In this document: positions 25,234-32,711 of the stretch, piece after piece
Numbering within the stretch: position 1 is the stretch's first letter
Layout: each line of letters starts with the position of its first letter
DNA from: CAWAYR01 sp050250955
GTDB taxonomy: Bacteria; Acidobacteriota; Vicinamibacteria; Vicinamibacterales; UBA2999
Direction of reading: 5' to 3'
NCBI GenBank assembly: GCA_050250955.1
Contig: JBFWNR010000003.1
Span: 1-64,000, forward strand
DNA length: 64,000 nucleotides
Notes under the pieces: model-generated
The model's database searches: none
Told to the model about the DNA's origin: nothing
What the model saw: only the letters and a program-made list of their open reading frames with translations
Position numbers and translations under genes: made by a program

Positions 25234-26103
25234 CTACGGCAACCCGATCGCCGCCAGCCACGCCGCGCGGTGGGCGGCGAGCGGGCCATCGCCCAGCGCG
25301 TCGAGGCCGGCGGCAGCCTGTGATGGCGGCACGCCGAACAGGGCGACGAGCGCGTCGAGTCCGGCGCGATCGGCCAGGAACTTCGTGAACGACAGCGCGC
25401 AGGTGTAGAAGGTCGGCGCGAAGCGGGCGCGGTCGGTGGTGAAGAGCACGTCGGGCCGGCCGGGGCCGCCGACAAACGGCAGCATCGTCGCGCCGTCGGC
25501 CGTGCGCGCCCGATCGGCGCAGACCGTGTCGGCACCGCGCAGCCCGCCGGTGGCGAAGGGGCCCGTCTCGGTCATCCCGACCTCGGTGGCGACCAGCTCC
25601 GCGACGTAGTCGGGCAGCCCCTCGGTCAGCCACAGCGGCCGCCGCTGCGGCGGCCCGCCGCCCGGCGGGGCCGGATCCACCGCCGACGAGGCCAGCAGCT
25701 CGTGGGCGGCTTCGTGGAGATAGGGTGCCCGGCCGTCGAGGACGCGGGCCATCGGCACGAACACCGCGGCCTTGCCGGTGGCGTGCGAGACGAACGTGTC
25801 GTCGCTCAGGTAGAACGTGATCCGCTCGGTGGGCACGACCTGCCACGGATGGGTGCCGACGCGCGCCCGCAGCGCGGCGATGGCCGGGTCGAGCCGGCGC
25901 AGCAGCCGGTCGGCATTCGACGGCGGCAGCGACACCGGGTGCCACACCACCATCGAGCGGCCCTCGATCCGACGGCCCGCCTTCTCGAGCGCGGCGATGC
26001 GCGCGCCGTCGTCGGCCGACCAGTTGAGCAGGGACTGCGCGACGCCGCCGCCGGGCAGACCGAGCGCGAGCACCATGGCGAGGATCGCATGTGAGAGTGG
26101 CAT
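25234..26103 (-). CDS. Exported HExxH putative metallopeptidase
   Basis: The ATG at 26103 gives 289 aa with a signal peptide ending near GGGVAQ. A gluzincin-type site is visible: YLHEAAHELL (HExxH) and, about 25 residues later, LTEGLPDYVAE, whose glutamate could be the third zinc ligand. Two cysteines in the C-terminal half could pair. I cannot name the family; it resembles peptidase-MA-like proteins. The gene ends one base beyond the stop of the convergent S9 peptidase. It is divergent from the YciI gene. Confidence 0.65.
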   Translation of the reverse strand: MPLSHAILAMVLALGLPGGGVAQSLLNWSADDGARIAALEKAGRRIEGRSMVVWHPVSLPPSNADRLLRRLDPAIAALRARVGTHPWQVVPTERITFYLSDDTFVSHATGKAAVFVPMARVLDGRAPYLHEAAHELLASSAVDPAPPGGGPPQRRPLWLTEGLPDYVAELVATEVGMTETGPFATGGLRGADTVCADRARTADGATMLPFVGGPGRPDVLFTTDRARFAPTFYTCALSFTKFLADRAGLDALVALFGVPPSQAAAGLDALGDGPLAAHRAAWLAAIGLP

Positions 26104-26171
26104 AGACTGTCCGCGGCACGGGCCGGCCCGGGTCGTCATCCGGGCCCGGCATCCCGGCCACGAGATCCGCC

Positions 26172-26471
26172 ATGTATGCTATCGCGCTCGTCCGTTATCG
26201 CCGCCCGATCCCGGAAGTCGAAGCCGTCACCGAAGAGCACCGCGCCTACCTGCGCCAGCTGAAGGCCGAGGGCACGCTGGTCGCCGCCGGCCCCATGGAT
26301 CCGCGCTTCGGCGGCATCTTCCTGCTCAAGGTGCCCGACGAGGATCCCCAGCGGGCGCTGGACGCGGTCCGCGACCACGACCCGTTCTACCTCAAGCACA
26401 TCGCCCAGTACGAGCTGCTCTGCTGGAACGTCGTCATCGGCAAGGACGGCCTGGACAGGATCTCGAGCTGA
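26172..26471 (+). CDS. YciI-family protein
   Basis: The product of 99 aa begins MYAIALVRYRRP and contains EHRAYLRQLKAEGTLVAAGP and DHDPFYLKHIAQYEL. These match the YCII-related fold, with the conserved H (RAYL region) and D (DHDPF). The family is a small ferredoxin-like dimer with few assigned functions, including a lyase in chloride-containing aromatic degradation. It stands alone, 10 nt from the stop of a small membrane peptide gene on the other strand. Confidence 0.85.
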   Translation: MYAIALVRYRRPIPEVEAVTEEHRAYLRQLKAEGTLVAAGPMDPRFGGIFLLKVPDEDPQRALDAVRDHDPFYLKHIAQYELLCWNVVIGKDGLDRISS

Positions 26472-26480
26472 CGACCACGG

Positions 26481-26606
26481 TCAGCGTCGCGGCTTCGGCC
26501 GCCGCTTCGTCGTCTTGCGCTGGCGCAGCGCCTCGCCGAGCGCCCACGACACCACCATCACCAGCACGACCAGGCCGAGCGCGATGAGGATTGGACGGTT
26601 GGCCAT
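26481..26606 (-). CDS. 41-aa single-helix membrane peptide behind the symporter
   Basis: ATG 26606 to TGA 26481-26483 encodes MANRPILIALGLVVLVMVVS and then a strongly basic tail of 21 residues (five lysine and eight arginine among them). One membrane helix (residues 5-23) with a positive C-terminus is the clear topology. It begins 13 nt after the stop of the sodium/solute symporter and continues the same transcript. I know of no family for it. It could be an accessory subunit of the symporter, as small peptides are for some SSS and KUP transporters; that is inference. Confidence 0.6.
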   Translation of the reverse strand: MANRPILIALGLVVLVMVVSWALGEALRQRKTTKRRPKPRR

Positions 26607-26619
26607 GGCCGCCGGCCGA

Positions 26620-28317
26620 TCACCGCGCCGGGGGCCGGCCGCCGGTGAGCGCGCTCACCGGGACGCCGACCAGGCACACCGCCGCGGCGCCGACGATGTT
26701 GAGCCACAGGAACTCGACCGGCGTCTGCGTGGCGACGAACCACACGGCCACCATGCCGCCGATGAGCCCGGCGAACGCGCCGTGGCCGTTGGTGCGCGGG
26801 AAGGCGATGGCCAGGATGAAGACGCCGAGGATCGAGCCGTAGAAGTACGAGCCGAAGCGGTTCACCACCTCGATGAGGGCCCCGAGGTTGACGGCGTAGA
26901 TGGCGACGACGCTGGCGAACACCGCCCAGCCGGCCGTGGCCAGCCGCGACACCACCAGCAGGCGATCCTCGGTGGCCTCCGGCGCCACCCAGCGCCGGTA
27001 GAAGTCGATCACCGTCGCCGTGGACAGCGAGGCCAGTTCGGCGGCGATCGTCGACATCGCCGCCGCGAGGATGGCGGCGATGAGCAGGCCGACCAGGCCG
27101 ACCGGCAGGTGCTCGAGGATGAAGGTCGGGAACACGTAGTTGACGTCGGTGTAGGCGCTCTCGCCCGAGACCGCCTTGGTGATGGCCACCGCGTCGGCGC
27201 GGGCGGCGCGGACCTCGGCCCCGGCGGCGCCGAGTGCCGCGGTGTACTCCTCGATGCCGGCGGCGTCGCCGGCCCGGCGCACCCGCACCAGGTTGGCCCC
27301 GGCCTCGCGCTGCGCGGCGAAGGCGGCGGCGAAGCGGGCCTCGGCGGCGGCGTACTCGGCGGCGCGCGGGCTGGCCTTGACGGCGCCCTCGTGCACGCGG
27401 TTGAAGAGCAGCGGCGGCGGCGTGAACACGAAATAGACGAACATCAGCACGCCAACCAGCAGCACCAGCGCCTGGAGGGGGATCTTCCAGTAGGCGCTCA
27501 TCAGCAGCGACGTCCGCCCCTCGTCGACCGACTTGGCGGCCAGATAGCGCTGCACCTGGCTCTGGTCGGTGCCGAAATAGGAGCAGAACAGGAAGAACGC
27601 GGCGATGGTCCCCGACCAGAAGTTGAAGCGGTCGGTGACGTCGAAGCGGAAGTCGAAGGTCTGCAGGCGGCCGGTGGCGCCGGCCAGGTGCAGGGCATCG
27701 ACGAGGCCGACATCGCCGGGCAGGCCGGCCACCAGCATCACGACGGCGGCGACCAGGCCGCCGACGATCAGCACCATCTGCTTGACGTCGGTCCACGCCA
27801 CCGCCTCGACGCCGCCGACCATGGTGTAGAGGGCGGTCGGCAGGGCGATGAACAGGCACGTGTTGGTGACGCTCAGGCCGAGGATCACGCTGAGGATCAC
27901 CGCCGGCGCGGCGATGACGACGCCGGTGCTCATGGCCCGCGACACCAGGAACAGCAGCGAGGTCAGCGCCCGCGTCTTGGCGTCGTAGCGCTGCTCGAGG
28001 TACTCGTAAGCGGTGAAGACCCTGGCGCGGTGGAAGAACGGCACCAGCGTCACCGACAGCACGATCATCGCCAGCGGCAGCGCGAAGTAGAACTGCAGGA
28101 AGCGCATGCCCTCGGCGTAGCCCTGGCCGGTGGTGGTGGTCATGGTGATCGCCGACAACTGCGTGGCCATCACCGACAGCCCGACGGCCCACCACGGCAG
28201 GCTGCGGCCGGCCAGCAGGTACCCTTCGAGCTTGCTCTCGCCCTTGGACGGCCGCAGGCCGTCCCAGACGATCCAGGTCAGATAGGCGGCGATGATCGCC
28301 CAGTCAATCCACGACAT
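26620..28317 (-). CDS. Sodium:solute symporter (SSS family)
   Basis: The 565-aa product has about 13-14 membrane helices and SSS-type features: GRSLPWWAVGLSVMATQLSAITM near the start, YEYLEQRYDAKTR, YFGTDQSQVQRYLAAKS, and the AMSTIAAELASLSTATVIDFY segment. It should import an unknown organic solute with Na+. A hydrophilic insertion of about 90 residues, rich in Ala, Arg and Glu (about 320-410), lies between helices and is longer than in many relatives. The gene follows argH and a 31-aa peptide gene on the same strand. A four-fold heptamer repeat occupies the place of its ribosome-binding site. Confidence 0.9.
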   Translation of the reverse strand: MSWIDWAIIAAYLTWIVWDGLRPSKGESKLEGYLLAGRSLPWWAVGLSVMATQLSAITMTTTTGQGYAEGMRFLQFYFALPLAMIVLSVTLVPFFHRARVFTAYEYLEQRYDAKTRALTSLLFLVSRAMSTGVVIAAPAVILSVILGLSVTNTCLFIALPTALYTMVGGVEAVAWTDVKQMVLIVGGLVAAVVMLVAGLPGDVGLVDALHLAGATGRLQTFDFRFDVTDRFNFWSGTIAAFFLFCSYFGTDQSQVQRYLAAKSVDEGRTSLLMSAYWKIPLQALVLLVGVLMFVYFVFTPPPLLFNRVHEGAVKASPRAAEYAAAEARFAAAFAAQREAGANLVRVRRAGDAAGIEEYTAALGAAGAEVRAARADAVAITKAVSGESAYTDVNYVFPTFILEHLPVGLVGLLIAAILAAAMSTIAAELASLSTATVIDFYRRWVAPEATEDRLLVVSRLATAGWAVFASVVAIYAVNLGALIEVVNRFGSYFYGSILGVFILAIAFPRTNGHGAFAGLIGGMVAVWFVATQTPVEFLWLNIVGAAAVCLVGVPVSALTGGRPPAR

Positions 28318-28320
28318 CGA

Positions 28321-28348
28321 CGGGGACCGGGGACCGGGGACCGGGGAC
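28321..28348. repeat. Four tandem copies of the heptamer CGGGGAC
   Basis: Four exact copies occupy 28321-28348, starting 3 nt upstream of the symporter ATG (28317, minus strand). They replace the region where a Shine-Dalgarno sequence would lie. A change in copy number could alter translation. Confidence 0.9.
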
Positions 28349-28365
28349 CAGGGAGAACGCCCGTC

Positions 28366-28461
28366 TCACGGAGTGAAGTACTCCTGGAAGGCGTAGAGCG
28401 CGACCAGGACGGCAACCCACACCGCCATGACGCGGACGTAGTCCTTGGAGCCGACGCTCAC
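28366..28461 (-). CDS. 31-aa single-helix peptide coupled to argH
   Basis: GTG 28461 shares bases with the argH stop (GTGA) and the frame runs to TGA 28366-28368. The peptide begins VSVGSKDYVRVMAVW and ends AFQEYFTP, with one hydrophobic helix (about residues 11-25) flanked by polar ends. The overlap with argH and the position before the symporter argue that it is translated. I recognise no family. With the 41-aa peptide after the symporter, this transcript would encode two tiny membrane proteins. Confidence 0.6.
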   Translation of the reverse strand: MSVGSKDYVRVMAVWVAVLVALYAFQEYFTP

Positions 28462-29912
28462 AGGCGGCCGGCCTCCTCGCGCAGCAGGGTCGCGGCGCGG
28501 GCCAGGGCGTCGCGACGGCCCGTCCACCACGCCTCGTCGGCGGCCAGCGCCGCCCGCGCAGCGTCGATCGCTTCGCTGGTCCGCTCCGGAGCCGGGCCGC
28601 CGAGGGTCTTGCGGATCTCGACGAAGTGGCGGGGGCTGAGCACCTGTTCGAGGCGCGCGTCGTCGTAGACCACCGGCGCGCCGAGCACCGCCGTCGACGC
28701 CGCCGTCAGCAGCTCGGCCACCGACACCCCCGGCCGGTCGTAGCGGCCGCGGATCACCTGCCCGGCGATCTTGTGCGCGGTGACGAACGGCATGCCGTGG
28801 TCGCGGGCCAGCGTGTCGGCCAGTTCGGTGATGGTCGTGCCGCCGTCGCCGGCGCGCGCCGCCAGGCGATCGACGTCGAACTGGGCGTCCTTGAGCGCCG
28901 CCGCCACCAGGGTGACCATGCGGATGCCGTCACGGAACATCGACGCCACCAGCGGCTGGAGGTCGTCCTCGGTGTCGACGATGTCGCCGAACGGCGTGTT
29001 GTGCACCGTGGTGAGGATCGCCTGGGCCTGGCCGATCGCCTTGCTGCCGATGGCGCGGGCGTGCTCGAGCGCCACCGGGTTGCGCTTCTGCGGCATGATG
29101 CTGCTCGACTGCACGAACCCGTCGGCGAGCCGCAGGTAGCCGAACTCCATCGTGCCCCACAGCAGCAGGTCCTGCACGACGCGGCCGAGGCCGACCAGCG
29201 CGATGGCCGTCGCCGACACGCTCTCGAGCAGGTAGTCGACCGTGGCGATGCTGCCGTAGGTGTTGCCGGTGGGGCCGTCGAAGCCGAGCAGCTCGCTGGT
29301 GCGGTGGCGGTCGATCGGGAACCCGGTGCCGGTGATGGCGCAGGCGCCGAGCGGATTCAGGTTGGTCGACCGATACGCCGCCTCGAGTCGCCGGGCGTCG
29401 CGTTCGAGCTGCTCGATGACGCCGAGCAGGTAGTGCGCGATGGTCGACACCTGCGCCGGCTGGGTGTGGGTGTGCGCGCCGTAGATCGTGTGGGTGTGCT
29501 GCGCCGCCAGATCGAGCAGTGCCCGCCGCAGCCCCAGTGTCGCCTCGGCCAGGCCGCTGATGAACTCGCGCTGGCGGATGCGGTACATCGTCATGTCGAT
29601 GTCGTTGCGGCTGCGGGCGGTGTGCAGGCGGCCGGCGGCGTGCTCGCCGGCGCCCTGGGCGATCAGGCGCTCGAGGTAGAAGAACAGATCCTCGCAGGTC
29701 GGGTCGAACTCCACCTCGCGGACGGCGTCGATCGAGATGCCGTCGAGCGCCTGGCGCAGGGCGCGGGCGTCGTCGCGCGAGATGATGCGCTGCTCGGTGA
29801 GCATCACCAGGTGCGCGTAGTGAATCGACATCAGGGGAGCGAGGAGCAGCGTCTTGGCGTCCTCGAAGTTGTCGGTGAGGACGTTGGAGACGTATTCCGG
29901 TGCGAAGCGCAT
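28458..29912 (-). CDS. argH: Argininosuccinate lyase
   Basis: The 484-aa product has the superfamily signature SSSIMPQKRNP (about residue 266-276), HTARSRNDIDM near residue 97 and AHTHTQPAQVSTIAHY. These fit argininosuccinate lyase, which releases fumarate and arginine in the cytoplasm. The first residue of the signature is S where most have G. No other arginine gene is near; instead a symporter and two small membrane peptides follow on the same strand, so a paralogue acting on a related adduct is possible. A TATACT box lies 8 nt from the ATG. Confidence 0.85.
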   Translation of the reverse strand: MRFAPEYVSNVLTDNFEDAKTLLLAPLMSIHYAHLVMLTEQRIISRDDARALRQALDGISIDAVREVEFDPTCEDLFFYLERLIAQGAGEHAAGRLHTARSRNDIDMTMYRIRQREFISGLAEATLGLRRALLDLAAQHTHTIYGAHTHTQPAQVSTIAHYLLGVIEQLERDARRLEAAYRSTNLNPLGACAITGTGFPIDRHRTSELLGFDGPTGNTYGSIATVDYLLESVSATAIALVGLGRVVQDLLLWGTMEFGYLRLADGFVQSSSIMPQKRNPVALEHARAIGSKAIGQAQAILTTVHNTPFGDIVDTEDDLQPLVASMFRDGIRMVTLVAAALKDAQFDVDRLAARAGDGGTTITELADTLARDHGMPFVTAHKIAGQVIRGRYDRPGVSVAELLTAASTAVLGAPVVYDDARLEQVLSPRHFVEIRKTLGGPAPERTSEAIDAARAALAADEAWWTGRRDALARAATLLREEAGRL

Positions 29913-29920
29913 TCCCTCGC

Positions 29921-29926
29921 AGTATA
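29921..29926 (-). promoter_or_regulatory. -10 element 8 nt from the argH start
   Basis: On the minus strand GCTATACT ends 8 nt before the argH ATG, so the transcript would have almost no leader. No clear -35 is seen. Confidence 0.5.
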
Positions 29927-29940
29927 GCCGTGCGGCCCGT

Positions 29941-31347
29941 TCAGGGCCGGGGCACCCGGTCGACCAGCCGGCCGGTCGCGGCCTCGACGGCGACGAGCGC
30001 CTTCTGGTAGTCGGCGAGGGCCCGGGCTTCGCGCACGGCGGCGTCGGCGGTGGCCAGCTCGCGCAGATTGACGACGAACTGCGTCGAGTCGCCGAGCGCG
30101 AAGCGGTCGCGCTCCAGGCCCTCCAGCTGGCGCGCCACCGCCACCTCCTCGCGCACCAGGTCGAGCGCGGCGCGGGCCGCGGCGAGGGCGCTCAGTGCGT
30201 CCTGGACCTCGGCGCGGATGGTGTCCTGGATCCAGCGGATGTCCTGATCGATGACCGCGAGCGTGGCCCGCGCCTGGATGACCTTGCCGATCGCCTGCCG
30301 GCGCTGCACCGGCAGCGAGAACGACAGCCCGGTTTCGAACGACGCGCCGGCCCGGCTGGCGGTGCCGTCGCCGAGGTCGCGGGCGGCATCGGCGAACCAG
30401 GTGAGCGACGGCAGCCGGCTGTTCTCGGCCAGGCGCAGCTCGACCTCCTGCTGGCGGCGCTTGGCGGCGAGCGCCGCCAGCTCCGGACGCCGCTGCAGTG
30501 CCGCGGCGACCAGCGTGGCCTCGTCGCCGGCGACGTCCGCATCGGGGGGCGGCAGCGGGGGCACTCGCGCCAGCGCGGGCCGCTGCGGCGCGCCGTCGGG
30601 GCCACGCAGGTACAGCGACACGTCGATGGCCTGCCGCTGCACCGCCCGCTCGGCGGCCACCAGCGCCGCCCGGCGCTGCAGGATGGCGCGGCGGTTGTCG
30701 GTCCGCTCGATGGCGGCGGTCTGGCCGAGCGCGACGGCGTCGGCGAGCTGCTGATCGCGGGCCTCGGCCAGGTCGAGCAGGGCGCCGGCGATGCGCAGCT
30801 GCTGGCCCGCCGCGGCCCAGTCCCAGTAGGCGGCGAGCGCATCCTTGAACAACGTCAGGCGCGTCTTCTCGAGGCGGCGGCCGGCGACGTCCACGCCGAG
30901 TTCGGCCACGGCGCGAGCGGCGCGGCGGCCGTCGATGGCCCGGTGCTTCAGCAGCGGCAGGTCGAACCCGGCGCTGAGCTCGCCCCGGGACAGCGTCGCC
31001 GCCAGGCCGTCGTAGGGGGCGAACAGGCCGCGACTGGCCCGGTAGCCGCCGTAGACGTTGAGCCCCCAGGGCGCCAGCGGCTGTTCGACGTAGGCGCCGA
31101 ACCGGTCGTTGTCGTAGAACCCGCGCGTGCGCTTGGCCGCGGCGCCGACCGTCACGTCGAAGGCGCCGGCGGCCTCGCGCAGCTCGCCCTCGGCCGCCAC
31201 CACCTCCTGGCGCGCCTGCTCGACCAGCGGCAACGCGCGATCGACGGCCCGCAGCAGCTCGTCGGCCGACAGGGCCGCCGGCTGGGCGGCCACCGTCGCC
31301 GGCAGCGACAGCATCAGCGCCAGGGCCCGGCGAAGCGCGCGAGTCAT
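29941..31347 (-). CDS. TolC-family outer-membrane efflux protein
   Basis: ATG 31347 overlaps the stop of the HlyD-like gene (ATGA); 468 aa with a signal peptide ending near PATVAAQ. Two OEP-type halves are visible, with long heptad-rich helices (for example ALVAAERAVQRQAIDVSLYL and EEVAVARQLEGLERDRFALGD). As the outer-membrane channel it would complete a type I export system with the two upstream genes. The last gene of the operon, it ends 28 nt from the argH start region on the same strand. Confidence 0.88.
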   Translation of the reverse strand: MTRALRRALALMLSLPATVAAQPAALSADELLRAVDRALPLVEQARQEVVAAEGELREAAGAFDVTVGAAAKRTRGFYDNDRFGAYVEQPLAPWGLNVYGGYRASRGLFAPYDGLAATLSRGELSAGFDLPLLKHRAIDGRRAARAVAELGVDVAGRRLEKTRLTLFKDALAAYWDWAAAGQQLRIAGALLDLAEARDQQLADAVALGQTAAIERTDNRRAILQRRAALVAAERAVQRQAIDVSLYLRGPDGAPQRPALARVPPLPPPDADVAGDEATLVAAALQRRPELAALAAKRRQQEVELRLAENSRLPSLTWFADAARDLGDGTASRAGASFETGLSFSLPVQRRQAIGKVIQARATLAVIDQDIRWIQDTIRAEVQDALSALAAARAALDLVREEVAVARQLEGLERDRFALGDSTQFVVNLRELATADAAVREARALADYQKALVAVEAATGRLVDRVPRP

Positions 31348-32711
31348 TTCTTGCCGTCCCCGGCACCCGCACCGCCGCTCCCCGACTCGGCCGCGACCGG
31401 GTCGAAGCCGGTGGCCCCGGGCTCGTCGGGGGCGATGACCGGCGGGAAGCCGTTGAACTGCCGCCACAGCTCGTAGCCGATCGGCACGACGTTGAGCAGC
31501 ACCCAGCCGTTGGCGCGGACGCCCTGGCGGAGGAACCGGCGCGACGGCCAGGGATCGTCGGCGCGATCGGGCTCGACCAGGACGCGGAACCGGCCGCGGC
31601 CGTTGTCGGTGGGGTCCACCAGCTTGACCCGGCCGCCGAAGGTGCCGACGGCCACCGACGGCCAGCCCGAGAACTGCAGCGCCGGCCAGCCTTCGAACTG
31701 CAGCCGCACCTCGGCACCGGGCATGACCATCGGCATGTCGTTGCCGTCCACCCACAGCTCGACGACGTCCTGGCGCGACTCCGGCACCAGCGCCGCCAGC
31801 GGCGCCCCGGCCTTCAGCAGCTCGCCGCTCTGGCGGCCGAGCACGCGCAGCACCGTGCCGTCGACCGGGGCCACGACCTGCTGGGTCTGCTGTCGGGCCA
31901 GCCGGACGTCCATTTTGGCCAGTTCGGCCCGGGCCTTGGCGAGGTCGCTCAGGCCCGAGGCCAGCGACGCCCGCGCCTCGTCGACCCGGGCGCGAGCGTC
32001 GGCGCGAGTGCGGGCCAGCTCGGCGCGCATCGACGCCGCTTCGCTCTGCGCCGCGTTCAGCGTCGCGACGCTGCGATCGACCTCGGCGTCGCGGGTGGCG
32101 GCCTCGAGGTCGGCCAGTTCGACGTTGCGCGTGGAGGTGAGGCCCTTGTCGGCCAGGGCCCGCTGCCGGTCACGATTGAGGTCGGCGGTGACCTTGGCCG
32201 CCCGGGCCGCGGTCAGGCCCTGCTCGGCGGCGGTCACCCGCTGGCGGGCCATCTGCTCGCGCAGCTCGGCCGCCGCCACGCTCGCCGTCAACGTCTCGTC
32301 GAGCCCGGCGATGCGATCGCCGAGCGAGGCCACCCGGGCCTCGCCCTGCTCGATGGTGCCGACGATCTGCGCCCGCTCCTCGCGCATCCGCTCGAGGATC
32401 GCCGGGTCGTTGTCGGTGAGGTCGACAATCGGGTCGCCCTTCTCGACCCTGGCGCCTTCGACCACGTGCCACTTGACGATCCGGCCGTCGAGCGGCGCTT
32501 CGATCTCCTGCAGCCGCTCTTCCGGGTGAAAGGCGATCACGCGGCCGGCGCCGAGAATGGTCTGCCGCCACGGCGTGAGGGTCAGGCCGAGCACGAGCAC
32601 GACGAGCAGCAGGACCAGCAGCCGGGCCAGGACCCGCGCCGCCCGCGGCACCTGCACGCTGTGCAGCGCCAGCCGCTCGTCCATGTGCCAGGCCGGGCGC
32701 GGAGCGCTCAT
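31344..32711 (-). CDS. HlyD-family membrane fusion protein
   Basis: ATG 32711 overlaps the ABC gene stop (ATGA), and the end overlaps the TolC-like gene; 455 aa. One N-terminal membrane helix (about residues 29-48) is followed by a lipoyl-like half (APLDGRIVKWHVVEGARVEKGDP), a long coiled coil (about 110-280) and the second lipoyl half (VVAPVDGTVLRVLGRQSGELLKAG). This bridges the inner-membrane ABC protein and the outer-membrane channel. The C-terminal tail of about 20 residues is Gly/Ala-rich. No cargo gene is visible nearby. Confidence 0.9.
   Translation of the reverse strand: MSAPRPAWHMDERLALHSVQVPRAARVLARLLVLLLVVLVLGLTLTPWRQTILGAGRVIAFHPEERLQEIEAPLDGRIVKWHVVEGARVEKGDPIVDLTDNDPAILERMREERAQIVGTIEQGEARVASLGDRIAGLDETLTASVAAAELREQMARQRVTAAEQGLTAARAAKVTADLNRDRQRALADKGLTSTRNVELADLEAATRDAEVDRSVATLNAAQSEAASMRAELARTRADARARVDEARASLASGLSDLAKARAELAKMDVRLARQQTQQVVAPVDGTVLRVLGRQSGELLKAGAPLAALVPESRQDVVELWVDGNDMPMVMPGAEVRLQFEGWPALQFSGWPSVAVGTFGGRVKLVDPTDNGRGRFRVLVEPDRADDPWPSRRFLRQGVRANGWVLLNVVPIGYELWRQFNGFPPVIAPDEPGATGFDPVAAESGSGGAGAGDGKK

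Noticed and set aside
26515..28668. Long plus-strand frame opposite the symporter
   Set aside because: The translated sequence is low-complexity and rich in Arg, His and Gly, as expected for a shadow of a high-GC gene.
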